The translations under genes were made by a program, and so were the position numbers. A model generated the notes under the pieces. The model was not told where the DNA came from. It saw only the letters and a list, made by a program, of their open reading frames with translations, and searched no databases. DNA of 64,000 nt from Flavobacterium sp. (GTDB lineage: Bacteria > Bacteroidota > Bacteroidia > Flavobacteriales > Flavobacteriaceae): positions 62,001 to 126,000 of the forward strand of contig JACMLU010000025.1 of NCBI GenBank assembly GCA_014379405.1, read 5' to 3'. Each line of letters opens with the position of its first letter. Position 1 is the stretch's first letter. This document shows, one piece after another, positions 1 through 8,449 of the stretch.

Positions 1-13
1 CGATTCCTGAATT

Positions 14-226
14 TTGGAAGGTGAACTGTATAAGACACCATTTATAATTGAAAAGAACAAATCAGGAAACCAAATTGATATTGAAATCAAAGGTCAAGAA
101 ATTATAATACTAAAAATATACACTAACAAACCCGTTTTTGGGAATTTATATTCCAATTCTGCAGACGAAATAGTAACAAACCTTTTAATGATGCTTTCAT
201 CCATTCCTTTCAATTCCATACTATAA
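14..226 (+). CDS. Small hypothetical ORF at the left edge
   Basis: This is a 70-residue open frame starting at a TTG codon. An in-frame TGA at 8-10 precedes it, so it does not continue from the left unless there is a frameshift. No motif is recognised. The sequence is hydrophilic at first and then ends in a short hydrophobic stretch. It may be a genuine small protein or the decayed tail of a gene lying to the left. The 184 bases between it and ricT hold no other gene. Confidence 0.25.
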   Translation: MEGELYKTPFIIEKNKSGNQIDIEIKGQEIIILKIYTNKPVFGNLYSNSADEIVTNLLMMLSSIPFNSIL

Positions 227-410
227 AAAATACTTTTTTTATCGTTTTATCACAAAATTAGAGCATCAATAATGAAAATTTTATTTAGTATAATTTTATG
301 ACTTTTTGGGCTTTTTACCCCTTGTAACTTAAAATTAAAAAATACTATCTTTACCAATTAAACGTTTTAAGAACATAAATTGCGTCTATCGCAATACTAC
401 ATATAAAATT

Positions 411-1724
411 ATGGCATGTACAAGTTGTTCAACTTCTGATGGTGGTGCACCTAAGGGTTGTAAAAATAATGGGACTTGCGGCACCGATAGCTGCAACAAA
501 TTAACGGTTTTCGACTGGCTTTCGAATATGAGTTTACCCAATGGAGAAGCTCCGTTTGATTGTATCGAAGTACGTTTCAAAAACGGAAGAAAAGAGTTTT
601 ATCGCAATACCGAAAAACTGACTTTAAGTATGGGTGACATTGTCGCCACTGAAGCTTCTCCTGGTCACGACATCGGAATCGTGACACTAACCGGTGAGTT
701 GGTTCGCATTCAAATGAAGAAAAAAGGCGTAAATCATACCAGTGCCGACGTTACTAAAGTTTATAGAAAAGCATCCCAAAAAGACATCGACATTTGGTCA
801 AATGCTCGTGACAAAGAAGAACCGATGAAGGTTCGTGCCAGAGAATTGGCCATTGCCCAAAAGCTGGAAATGAAAATTTCCGACATCGAATTTCAAGGAG
901 ACGGATCGAAAGCCACTTTCTATTATACTGCCAATGACAGAGTAGATTTCAGACTTTTGATTAAGGATTTTGCCAAAGAATTCAGCACCAGAGTCGAGAT
1001 GAAACAAGTGGGTCTTCGCCAAGAAGCAGCACGTTTGGGCGGTATTGGATCTTGCGGAAGAGAATTGTGTTGTTCTACTTGGTTAACTGATTTTAGAAGC
1101 GTAAACACCTCGGCGGCGCGTTACCAACAATTATCATTGAACCCTCAAAAACTGGCAGGTCAATGCGGAAAACTGAAATGCTGCCTGAATTATGAGCTCG
1201 ATACTTATATGGATGCCTTAAAAGGATTTCCGAGTATGGACACCAAATTAGTAACCGAAAAAGGGGACGCCGTTTGCCAAAAACAAGATATTTTCAAAGG
1301 ATTGATGTGGTTTGCCTATACCAATGATTTTGCCAATTGGCACATGCTAAAAATTGAACAAGTCAACGAAATCATTGCCGAAAACAAACTCAAAAACAAA
1401 GTGGCTTCGTTAGAAGATTATTCAATTGAAGTTGTTCAAGAACCTGAAAAGCATTTTAACAATGCAATGGGTCAAGAAAGTTTAACCCGTTTTGACCAAC
1501 CTAAGAAAAAGAAAAAACCAAATAAAAAACGCAAGCCAGGCGGAGAAAATGTTATCGTTGCCAACAAAACAAGCGAGAACGAGAACAAGCAGAACGAGAA
1601 CAAACCAAACAACAGGCAAAACAATAGACAAAACAACAATGTCAAGCCTAATGCTGCAAATGATAAAAAACCTGTTGTACCAAGAAAACCAATAATTATC
1701 ACCAAAAATGAGAATAAGGAATAG
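411..1724 (+). CDS. ricT: PSP1-domain protein, RicT/YaaT-like
   Basis: This 437-residue protein belongs to the PSP1 family, which includes Bacillus RicT (YaaT). RicT works with RicA and RicF as an iron-sulfur complex affecting RNA processing and development. The PSP1 core holds two Cys-rich signatures, CGRELCCSTW and CGKLKCCLNYE (about residues 216-260), matching the conserved cysteines of the family. The N-terminus adds a further Cys-rich stretch (residues 3-28), and the last 75 or so residues are a basic, Asn/Lys/Gln-rich tail likely to be disordered. The frame overlaps gldH by 17 bases. A small dyad (ATTGCG/CGCAAT, 379-395) lies just upstream of the ATG. The family call is firm; the role in Bacteroidetes is not established. 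Confidence 0.85.
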   Translation: MACTSCSTSDGGAPKGCKNNGTCGTDSCNKLTVFDWLSNMSLPNGEAPFDCIEVRFKNGRKEFYRNTEKLTLSMGDIVATEASPGHDIGIVTLTGELVRIQMKKKGVNHTSADVTKVYRKASQKDIDIWSNARDKEEPMKVRARELAIAQKLEMKISDIEFQGDGSKATFYYTANDRVDFRLLIKDFAKEFSTRVEMKQVGLRQEAARLGGIGSCGRELCCSTWLTDFRSVNTSAARYQQLSLNPQKLAGQCGKLKCCLNYELDTYMDALKGFPSMDTKLVTEKGDAVCQKQDIFKGLMWFAYTNDFANWHMLKIEQVNEIIAENKLKNKVASLEDYSIEVVQEPEKHFNNAMGQESLTRFDQPKKKKKPNKKRKPGGENVIVANKTSENENKQNENKPNNRQNNRQNNNVKPNAANDKKPVVPRKPIIITKNENKE

Positions 1725-2187
1725 TGCATTACTGCTTTTGGTTGTAATACTCTTTTTTTCATGTGATAAAAAAAGAGTATTCGACGAATACAAATCCGTG
1801 GGAACTGCGTGGCATAAAGACAGTATTGTAACTTTTGATTTACCCGAGTTGGATTCGACAAAACGATACAATTTATTCGTAAATTTGAGAAACAACAACG
1901 ATTACCCGTTCAACAATCTCTTTTTAATTGTTGCATTAGAAATGCCAAATGGCTTTACAAAAGTCGACACACTTGAATATCAAATGACTAATCCAGACGG
2001 ATCATTGTTAGGCGATGGTTTTACGGACATCAAGGAAAGCAAACTTTTTTATAAAGAGAAAGTACGATTTAGAGGAAAATACAAAGTAAACATCAAACAA
2101 GCCGTTCGTGAAAACGGAAAAATTCCTGGAGTAACAGCTTTAGAAGGAATTACAGATGTAGGTTTCAGAATAGAAAAAATAGATTAA
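1708..2187 (+). CDS. gldH: Gliding motility lipoprotein GldH
   Basis: GldH is one of the lipoproteins required for gliding and chitin use in Flavobacterium; its exact role is not settled, but it belongs to the Bacteroidetes gliding/type IX secretion gene set. The 159-residue product begins with a hydrophobic signal ending in a lipobox (FFSC, Cys about residue 19) followed by DKK, so it should be processed by signal peptidase II. The remainder is a compact beta-rich domain of the usual family length. The gene starts within the end of ricT and stops 9 bases before the penicillin-binding protein, so the three are probably one transcript. Confidence 0.85.
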   Translation: MRIRNSALLLLVVILFFSCDKKRVFDEYKSVGTAWHKDSIVTFDLPELDSTKRYNLFVNLRNNNDYPFNNLFLIVALEMPNGFTKVDTLEYQMTNPDGSLLGDGFTDIKESKLFYKEKVRFRGKYKVNIKQAVRENGKIPGVTALEGITDVGFRIEKID

Positions 2188-2196
2188 GACATAATT

Positions 2197-4509
2197 ATGG
2201 CTACTCGAAAAAACAATAATCAAGCAAACAACGAAGAAAAAGATATCAATTACTATAAAAAGAAATTTTGGAAAATTTTCTTTTATGGCTTGGGTGGTAT
2301 TGTGGTATTCTTCTTGTTCGCTTCATGGGGACTTTTTGGTTCTATGCCTTCATTCGAAGATTTAGAAAATCCAGATTCCAATTTGGCCACCGAAATCATA
2401 TCGTCTGACGGAGTGATCCTGGGAAAATATTTCGAAAAAAACAGGTCTCAATTAAAGTATTCCGACTTGCCTAAAAATCTTGTGGATGCATTGGTAGCAA
2501 CTGAAGACGAGCGTTTTTATGAACATTCAGGAATAGATGGCCGAGGAACACTGAGAGCCATTGCCAGTATGGGAACAAGTGGAGGCGCAAGTACCTTGAC
2601 ACAACAGTTGGCCAAACAATTATTCCACGGAGAAGGTTCCAAATTCTTGCCTTTTAGAATTGTACAAAAAATCAAGGAATGGATTATTGCTATTAGACTC
2701 GAAAGACAATATACCAAAAACGAAATCCTTGCCATGTATTGCAACGTATATGATTTTGGTAATTATTCTGTTGGGGTGAGTTCTGCTGCACAAACTTATT
2801 TTTCGAAAGCCCCAAAAGATTTAACGATAGACGAATCGGCAATATTGGTCGGAATGTTTAAAAATTCAGGATTATACAATCCAGTAAAAAATGCGCAAGG
2901 TGTTAAAAACCGTAGAAATGTCGTGCTTTCGCAAATGGAAAAAGGACACATCATCACCCAAGAGCAAAAGGAAAAACTACAAGCATTGCCTATCACACTG
3001 CATTTCAAACTAGAAAGTCATCGCGAAGGAACAGCCACTTATTTCAGGGAATATTTGCGTGATTACATGAAAAAATGGATGGAAGAAAATAAAAAAGCCG
3101 ATGGTTCCGACTATAACATTTACAAAGACGGCTTGAAAATTTATACCACCATCGATTCCAGAATGCAATTACATGCCGAAGAAGCAGTCGCTAAACATAT
3201 GGAAAACCTACAAGAGCAATTTTTTATCGAAGCTAAAACCAATAAAAACGCACCTTTTGTAAACATATCTGATGTGGAAACCCAACGAATCCTCAAACAA
3301 GCGATGAAATCGTCCTATCGATGGACTGTGTTGGCAGAACAAGACAAAAGCGATGAAGAAATAATAGCGTCATTCAGCCAAAAAGTAAAAATGACGGTCT
3401 TCACTTGGAAAGGAGAAAGAGACACCATTATGACACCATTAGATTCCATTCGTTATTACAAACACTTCTTACAATCAGGATTGATGGCTATGGAACCTCA
3501 AACGGGTAACATCAAAGCTTGGGTTGGAGGGATAAATTACAAATATTTCCAATACGATCACGTAGGACAAGGAGCCAGACAAGTAGGTTCGACATTCAAA
3601 CCTTTTGTTTATGCAACAGCTATCGAACAATTGGGAATGTCACCATGTGACACCATCGTCGATGGACCATTTATGATTCGAAAAGGGCGTCATAATGTTA
3701 CCGAAGATTGGGAACCAAGAAACTCCGACAACAGATACCGTGGAATGGTGACTTTGAAACAAGGATTAGCCTATTCCATCAACACCATTTCGGCCAAATT
3801 AATTGACAAAACAGGACCAGAAGCCGTAGTGGAATTAACCCACAAATTAGGAGTGAAATCTGAAATTCCTGCGCAACCATCAATTGCATTGGGGGCAGTT
3901 GACATTACCGTCGAAGATATGGTTGCCGCTTATGGAACCTTTGCCAATCAAGGTGTTTATGTAAAACCACAATTCATCACCCGAATTGAAGACAAGAGTG
4001 GCCTAGTGATTTACGAACCCATTCCTGAATCACACGATGTACTGAACAAAGACATTGCTTTTGCAGTAATAAAACTACTCGAAGGTGTTACTGAAACTGG
4101 CTCAGGAGTAAGATTAAGAACACAAGGTGGAGGAAGCGGCGATAATCGCTGGACAGGTTATCCGTATATGTTTACCAATCCTATTGCCGGTAAAACAGGA
4201 ACAACCCAGAACCAGTCTGACGGTTGGTTTATGGGAATGGTTCCTAATCTGGTAACTGGCGTTTGGGTAGGTTGCGAAGATCGTTCAGCCAGATTCAAAA
4301 GCTTGACTTATGGCCAAGGAGCAACCGCAGCCTTGCCAATTTGGGGTTATTTTATGAAGCTTTGTTATGAAGACGAAAACCTCAAAGTGTCCAAAGAAAA
4401 ATTCGACAGACCACCAAATCTTTCCATAAAAGTAGATTGCTACACCCGTCCAGCTGTTGTAAAAGACACTACTGCTGTCGAACAAGATACCGACGAATTC
4501 GAGTTGTAA
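2197..4509 (+). CDS. Class A penicillin-binding protein (PBP1A-like)
   Basis: This bifunctional peptidoglycan synthase of 770 residues polymerises lipid II with its glycosyltransferase domain and cross-links the strands with its transpeptidase domain. Residues 27-49 or so form a single membrane anchor after a charged cytoplasmic N-terminus. The GT51 domain shows EDERFYEH, with the catalytic Glu near residue 107, and GASTLTQQLAKQ. The transpeptidase domain has the active-site STFK (about 467), a SIN motif and KTGTT (about 666). The C-terminal tail is acidic. It is the last gene of the ricT-gldH operon and is followed by a structured repeat element. It could be called mrcA or pbpC; the paralogue cannot be decided here. 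Confidence 0.9.
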   Translation: MATRKNNNQANNEEKDINYYKKKFWKIFFYGLGGIVVFFLFASWGLFGSMPSFEDLENPDSNLATEIISSDGVILGKYFEKNRSQLKYSDLPKNLVDALVATEDERFYEHSGIDGRGTLRAIASMGTSGGASTLTQQLAKQLFHGEGSKFLPFRIVQKIKEWIIAIRLERQYTKNEILAMYCNVYDFGNYSVGVSSAAQTYFSKAPKDLTIDESAILVGMFKNSGLYNPVKNAQGVKNRRNVVLSQMEKGHIITQEQKEKLQALPITLHFKLESHREGTATYFREYLRDYMKKWMEENKKADGSDYNIYKDGLKIYTTIDSRMQLHAEEAVAKHMENLQEQFFIEAKTNKNAPFVNISDVETQRILKQAMKSSYRWTVLAEQDKSDEEIIASFSQKVKMTVFTWKGERDTIMTPLDSIRYYKHFLQSGLMAMEPQTGNIKAWVGGINYKYFQYDHVGQGARQVGSTFKPFVYATAIEQLGMSPCDTIVDGPFMIRKGRHNVTEDWEPRNSDNRYRGMVTLKQGLAYSINTISAKLIDKTGPEAVVELTHKLGVKSEIPAQPSIALGAVDITVEDMVAAYGTFANQGVYVKPQFITRIEDKSGLVIYEPIPESHDVLNKDIAFAVIKLLEGVTETGSGVRLRTQGGGSGDNRWTGYPYMFTNPIAGKTGTTQNQSDGWFMGMVPNLVTGVWVGCEDRSARFKSLTYGQGATAALPIWGYFMKLCYEDENLKVSKEKFDRPPNLSIKVDCYTRPAVVKDTTAVEQDTDEFEL

Positions 4510-4554
4510 AATCATTCGAGAACAGAATGATTTGTTGTTATTTGGATTTAAAAT

Positions 4555-4637
4555 GAGGAGCTATTCCAGCTGTTCGCTAAATCTTTTTATCCCGCTAAAA
4601 AACGCGGGATAAAAAGGATATCGCTGCCATCTGGGCT
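4555..4637 (+). repeat. Structured intergenic repeat, copy A
   Basis: This 83-bp element begins GAGGAGCTATTCC and ends CATCTGGGCT. Its core is a perfect 13-bp stem (4583-4595 with 4604-4616) closed by an 8-base loop. Copy B at 13757-13833 on the other strand shares the outer sequences but has a completely different central stem that is also self-complementary. The copy ends 12 bases before the scoA start codon. Similar elements are, from memory, common between genes in Flavobacterium. It may also act as a terminator for the upstream operon. Confidence 0.75.
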
Positions 4638-4649
4638 AAAAAACACGAT

Positions 4650-5351
4650 ATGATCAACAAAAAAGTTAACAACGTTCAAGAAGCACTCCAAGGTATCGAA
4701 AACGGAATGACCCTAATGCTGGGTGGTTTCGGATTGTGCGGCATTCCCGAAAACTCCATTGCCGAACTCGTCAATAAAGAAACCAATAATCTCACCTGTA
4801 TTTCCAACAATGCTGGTGTCGATGATTTTGGATTGGGATTACTTTTGCAAAAACACCAAATCAAAAAAATGGTTTCTTCTTATGTGGGAGAAAATGCCGA
4901 ATTCGAACGCCAAATGCTTTCCGGCGAACTCGAAGTAGAACTCATTCCACAAGGAACTTTAGCAGAACGATGTAGAGCAGCACAAACTGGAATTCCCGCT
5001 TTTTTCACACCAGCTGGTTTCGGAACCGAAGTGGCTATTGGCAAAGAAACCCGAGAATTCAACGGAAAAATGCACATAATGGAATTGGCTTTCAAAGCTG
5101 ATTTTGCCATTGTAAAAGCTTGGAAAGGCGACACCGCAGGAAACCTCATCTTCAAAGGAACTGCCAGAAATTTCAACCCGTGTATGGCTGGCGCAGCCAA
5201 AATCACCATCGCCGAAGTCGAAGAATTAGTCGAAGCAGGAACACTCGATCCCAACCAAATTCACACTCCCGGAATCTTTGTGCAACGGATTTTTCAAGGC
5301 GAGAAATACGAGAAAAGGATTGAGAAGAGAACAGTTCGAGAGAGAAAATAG
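4650..5351 (+). CDS. scoA: 3-oxoacid CoA-transferase subunit A
   Basis: This is the alpha subunit of a succinyl-CoA/acetoacetate-type CoA transferase, which moves CoA between succinyl-CoA and a 3-oxo acid and acts in ketone body and branched-chain acid catabolism. The 233 residues carry the family signature [11 protein letters not shown] near residue 26, and the length is normal. The catalytic glutamate lies in the partner subunit, encoded at 5753-6409. In most genomes the two genes touch; here 400 bases and a small zinc-ribbon gene separate them. The start is the ATG just after repeat copy A. The family is certain; the exact acyl substrate is not. Confidence 0.9.
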   Translation: MINKKVNNVQEALQGIENGMTLMLGGFGLCGIPENSIAELVNKETNNLTCISNNAGVDDFGLGLLLQKHQIKKMVSSYVGENAEFERQMLSGELEVELIPQGTLAERCRAAQTGIPAFFTPAGFGTEVAIGKETREFNGKMHIMELAFKADFAIVKAWKGDTAGNLIFKGTARNFNPCMAGAAKITIAEVEELVEAGTLDPNQIHTPGIFVQRIFQGEKYEKRIEKRTVRERK

Positions 5352-5374
5352 TTGTTGTGCATTTTAAAAAAACG

Positions 5375-5587
5375 ATGAACCAAGAAAAAAAAATTTGTGC
5401 AGAATGCGAATCCGAGTATTATAAAGATAGTTCGGAAATGATAGATTTATGTCCCGATTGTACTCATAAATTATACGGATATCCAAATTGCAAACACGGA
5501 TTTGAGGATGGAAAATGTATTAAATGCGGTTGGAATGGACAAACATCAAAATACCTGAAAAATAGAGAAAAGAAAGCTGGAAATTAA
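5375..5587 (+). CDS. Small zinc-ribbon-like protein
   Basis: This 70-residue protein contains three Cys pairs: CAEC near the N-terminus, CPDC around residue 27 and CIKC around residue 49, with a single CK in between. That pattern suggests one or two zinc ribbons of the rubredoxin or zinc-beta-ribbon kind. I chose the internal ATG at 5375 rather than the GTG at 5357, because the GTG lies only five bases after the scoA stop and the residues it adds look non-coding. No function is recognised. The gene sits between the two CoA-transferase subunit genes, and a 13-bp direct repeat flanks the region (5317-5329 and 5623-5635), which hints at insertion. Confidence 0.6.
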   Translation: MNQEKKICAECESEYYKDSSEMIDLCPDCTHKLYGYPNCKHGFEDGKCIKCGWNGQTSKYLKNREKKAGN

Positions 5588-5699
5588 TTATTGCTGAGAT
5601 GCAAAATGGATGTTCCAATTATGGATTGAGAAGAGTTCGCAAAAGAAATATTGAAGAATAAAAGCGCGTCAATTCGTTTAATGGAGAAACAGTTTTAAT

Positions 5700-5745
5700 C
5701 AATCAAAACTTAATGATTCTTAATTTCTCTTAATGGTTTAAAAAA
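5700..5745 (+). repeat. Possible decayed intergenic repeat upstream of scoB
   Basis: The 165 bases between the zinc-ribbon gene and scoB hold no gene. Their second half contains two tandem related words, CTTAATGATT and CTTAATTTCT followed by CTTAATGG, resembling short non-coding repeats I remember from other Flavobacterium intergenic regions. No promoter box is convincing here. Confidence 0.3.
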
Positions 5746-5752
5746 CAAAATT

Positions 5753-6409
5753 ATGCTAACAAAAGAAGACATCGCCAAACGAATTGCCCAAGAAGTCAAA
5801 GACAAATACTTTGTCAACCTCGGAATTGGTATTCCAACATTGGTAGCCAATTACATTCCAAAAGGAATTGAAGTCGAATTTCAAAGTGAAAACGGCGTTC
5901 TGGGAATGGGACCTTTCCCTTTTGAAGGAGAAGAAGACGCTGATTTAATCAATGCCGGGAAACAAACCATTACGACTTTGGAAGGTGCTTCTTTCTTTGA
6001 TTCGGCAACCAGTTTCGGAATGATTCGCGGGCAACACGTCGATTTGACTATTCTTGGAGCCATGGAAATTGCCGAAAACGGTGATATTGCCAACTGGAAA
6101 ATCCCCGAAAAAATGGTAAAAGGAATGGGTGGTGCAATGGATTTAGTTGCTTCGGCCGAGAATATTATCGTGGCAATGATGCACGTAAACAAAGCGGGAG
6201 AAAGTAAAATACTTAAAAAATGCACTTTACCATTAACAGGCGTTGGCTGCGTCAAAAAAGTCGTAACCGAATTAGCAGTTCTGGAAATCACTCCAAAAGG
6301 TTTTAAACTTTTGGAACGCGCGCCTGGTATTACAGTAGAACACATCATCGCTTCCACCGAAGCAACTTTGATTATCGAAGGAGAAATTCCAGAAATGGTG
6401 ATTGATTAA
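5753..6409 (+). CDS. scoB: 3-oxoacid CoA-transferase subunit B
   Basis: This is the beta subunit of the CoA transferase whose alpha subunit is encoded at 4650-5351. It is 218 residues long, the standard size. It has the glycine-rich NLGIGIPTLVANYIP segment near residue 22 and SENGVLGMGPFP near residue 44; the Glu in SENG is the catalytic residue of the family, forming the glutamyl-CoA thioester. The two proteins should assemble as an alpha2-beta2 enzyme in the cytoplasm. The gene is followed by a strong dyad separating it from the convergent fumarase gene. Confidence 0.9.
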   Translation: MLTKEDIAKRIAQEVKDKYFVNLGIGIPTLVANYIPKGIEVEFQSENGVLGMGPFPFEGEEDADLINAGKQTITTLEGASFFDSATSFGMIRGQHVDLTILGAMEIAENGDIANWKIPEKMVKGMGGAMDLVASAENIIVAMMHVNKAGESKILKKCTLPLTGVGCVKKVVTELAVLEITPKGFKLLERAPGITVEHIIASTEATLIIEGEIPEMVID

Positions 6410-6414
6410 AAAAG

Positions 6415-6471
6415 TTAACCGCAGATTCGCAGATTTTTTTAAATAATTAAAATCTGCGAATCTGCGGTTAA
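6415..6471. terminator. Long hairpin between scoB and fumarase
   Basis: A perfect 23-bp inverted repeat (6415-6437 with 6449-6471) encloses an 11-base AT-rich loop. The arms contain CCGCAGATTCGCAGATT and its complement. It lies between two convergent genes, 5 bases past the scoB stop and 50 bases past the fumarase stop, so it can serve both strands as a terminator. The sequence is also that of a repeat family I recall from many Flavobacterium intergenic regions. Confidence 0.7.
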
Positions 6472-6474
6472 AAA

Positions 6475-6518
6475 ACTTTGTGAACTTTGCGAAAAAACTT
6501 TGCGCCTTTGCGGTTAAA
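6475..6518 (-). repeat. CGCAAAG-type intergenic repeat
   Basis: On the minus strand this reads TTAACCGCAAAGGCGCAAAG and continues with more CGCAAAG words. A related sequence occurs at 9918-9947, TTAACCGCAAAGTGCACAAA. The stretch directly follows the long hairpin and abuts the fumarase stop codon. No coding potential is apparent. Confidence 0.55.
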
Positions 6519-6520
6519 TT

Positions 6521-8122
6521 TTATAAATTCTCAAAGAAATCATTTCCCTTATCATCAGTGATAATAAAAGCAGGAAAATCTTTAATCGTGATTTTACGAA
6601 CGGCTTCCATTCCTAACTCTTCAAAATCAACAACCTCAACAGAAAGGATATTTTCTTTCGCCAAAATTGCAGCAGGACCTCCGATAGAACCTAAATAGAA
6701 TCCTCCGTAAGTTTTACAAGCATTCATCACGTCTTTGGTTCTATTCCCTTTAGCAAGCATTACCATGCTTCCACCATTCTTTTGGAATTCATCCACATAA
6801 ACATCCATTCTACCCGCAGTTGTTGGTCCAAAACTTCCTGAAGCCATTCCTTCAGGTGTTTTTGCAGGCCCTGCGTAATAAATTGGGTGGTTTTTAAAGT
6901 ATTCTGGCATTGGTTTACCCGCATCCAATAATTCTTTAATCTTAGCGTGAGCAATGTCACGAGCAACAATCAAGGTTCCGTTTAATTTCAAACGCGTTTT
7001 GATAGGATATTGCGATAATTTTTTAAGAATATCAGCCATTGGTTGGTTCAAATCAATTTCGACAGCTGGTTCCAAATGTGGAGCTGTTTCTGGCAACAAA
7101 CGTTTTGGATTTACTTCCAATTGCTCAACGAAAATACCGTCTTTGGTAATTTTTCCTTTGATATTTCTATCGGCAGAACAGGAAACTCCCAATCCAACCG
7201 GACAAGAAGCGGCGTGACGTGGTAAACGAATTACACGAACATCGTGGGTGAAATATTTACCACCAAATTGTGCTCCGATAGCACTTTGTTGGCAAATTAA
7301 CTGTACTCTTTTTTCCCATTCTAAATCACGGAAAGCCTGACCTGACATATTTCCAGATGTTGGCAAATGGTCAAAATATCCTGCAGACGCTTTTTTCACT
7401 GCAGCTAAATTCGCCTCCGCTGAAGTTCCTCCAATCACTAAAGCCAAGTGATATGGCGGACAAGCTGAAGTTCCCAAGTCCATTATTTTGGCACGAACGA
7501 AAGCATCCAAGGATTTCTCATTCAACAACGATTTTGTTTGTTGGTACAAATATGTTTTGTTGGCAGAACCCCCACCTTTTGCCAAGAACAAGAACTCGTA
7601 AGAAGCTCCTTTTTTGGCATAAATATCAATCTGCGCCGGAAGATTTGAACCCGAGTTTTTTTCCTCAAACATACTAATCGGCACAATCTGAGAATAACGA
7701 AGGTTGCGTTCTTGGTAGGTGTTAAAAATCCCTTTTGAAAGCCATTCGGCATCATCAACTCCTGTATATACATTTTCGCCTTTTTTGGCCATTACAATCG
7801 CCGTTCCGGTGTCTTGGCAAGAAGGCAATTCTCCGTCGATGGCCACCACTGCATTCTGTAATAAATTATAAGCCACAAAACGGTCATTGTCCGTTGCTTC
7901 CGGGTCGTCAAGAATGGCTCTTAATTTTTCCAAATGTGCCGTTCGCAACATAAAAGAAACATCTTTCAAAGCTTCCTGAGCCAACAACTCCAAGCCATTT
8001 GGGTCAACGGTCAAGATTTCTCTATCGCCTAGTTTTTCAGTTTTTACAAAATCGGAAGTGATTTTGCGGTATTGGGTATCGTCTTTTAAAATTGGATAAG
8101 GATCCTGGTATATAAAGTCCAT
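6521..8122 (-). CDS. Fumarate hydratase, class I
   Basis: This oxygen-sensitive [4Fe-4S] fumarase converts fumarate and malate in the TCA cycle. The 533 residues match the single-chain FumA/FumB type, with an N-terminal alpha part and a C-terminal beta part fused. Cluster-binding cysteines are visible in [14 protein letters not shown] (about residue 103) and [15 protein letters not shown] (about residue 310). The C-terminal half carries [10 protein letters not shown] use the ATG at 8122: the upstream ATG at 8149 falls inside a TATATTTG promoter box, so it would not be transcribed. The gene stands alone, convergent with scoB. Confidence 0.9.
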   Translation of the reverse strand: MDFIYQDPYPILKDDTQYRKITSDFVKTEKLGDREILTVDPNGLELLAQEALKDVSFMLRTAHLEKLRAILDDPEATDNDRFVAYNLLQNAVVAIDGELPSCQDTGTAIVMAKKGENVYTGVDDAEWLSKGIFNTYQERNLRYSQIVPISMFEEKNSGSNLPAQIDIYAKKGASYEFLFLAKGGGSANKTYLYQQTKSLLNEKSLDAFVRAKIMDLGTSACPPYHLALVIGGTSAEANLAAVKKASAGYFDHLPTSGNMSGQAFRDLEWEKRVQLICQQSAIGAQFGGKYFTHDVRVIRLPRHAASCPVGLGVSCSADRNIKGKITKDGIFVEQLEVNPKRLLPETAPHLEPAVEIDLNQPMADILKKLSQYPIKTRLKLNGTLIVARDIAHAKIKELLDAGKPMPEYFKNHPIYYAGPAKTPEGMASGSFGPTTAGRMDVYVDEFQKNGGSMVMLAKGNRTKDVMNACKTYGGFYLGSIGGPAAILAKENILSVEVVDFEELGMEAVRKITIKDFPAFIITDDKGNDFFENL

Positions 8123-8146
8123 ATTATGAAGTTTTTTTAAGAACGT

Positions 8147-8154
8147 CAAATATA
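8147..8154 (-). promoter_or_regulatory. -7 box of the fumarase gene
   Basis: The minus strand reads TATATTTG, a perfect Bacteroidetes TAnnTTTG box, 25 bases before the ATG at 8122. Transcription would start around 8141, downstream of the alternative ATG at 8149. No clear TTG element at the usual distance was found. Confidence 0.6.
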
Positions 8155-8329
8155 AGAATTGTATAAAGAACTGAACCTGATTTATATCAACTTATGCTTT
8201 AGAATTGTTATAAATTAAAGTGGGGTGGATTATCTAAAATGGCAACACTTTTTCTAACGAATAAATTCATCGTAACATTATGAATCGTTCCTACTCCAAC
8301 TGTTTAAAAACAAAATAGATTTGGTTGTT

Positions 8330-8401
8330 TTAACTTAACACGCTAGTAATTAAGAACAAAATAAGCAAACCTATGGCAATGTATTTAGTGTATTTTGACA
8401 T
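8330..8401 (-). CDS. Candidate 23-residue membrane microprotein
   Basis: An ATG-initiated frame encodes 23 residues: a short polar start with two Lys (MSKYTKY) and then a continuous hydrophobic stretch (IAIGLLILFLI) ending TSVLS. It could span the membrane once. It starts 49 bases after the end of the nucleoside-recognition membrane protein on the same strand. The remainder of the 300-base gap between that gene and fumarase (8123-8449) contains only the fumarase promoter and AT-rich sequence. No homologue is recalled, so it may be chance. Confidence 0.3.
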   Translation of the reverse strand: MSKYTKYIAIGLLILFLITSVLS

Positions 8402-8449
8402 TTTTTTATTGTTTTAAATGAATAATAATTTATTATTTTAAAATTTGAA

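Noticed and set aside
1472..1898. Two overlapping minus-strand frames of 129 and 138 codons
   Set aside because: They lie opposite the ricT tail and gldH start, and their hydrophobic runs mirror the Asn/Lys-rich codons of the real gene.
4583..4616. Riboswitch upstream of scoA
   Set aside because: The fold is that of a repeat present in a second, unrelated place (13757-13833), next to no start codon there.
4880..5254. Minus-strand frame of 124 codons inside scoA
   Set aside because: It is antisense to a conserved enzyme; the Ser/Pro-rich composition is typical of shadow frames.
5881..6357. Minus-strand frame of 158 codons inside scoB
   Set aside because: It is antisense to a clear CoA-transferase gene and has no recognisable features.
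8123..8149. Longer start for fumarase
   Set aside because: The ATG at 8149 lies within the -7 box, so it would not be in the mRNA.
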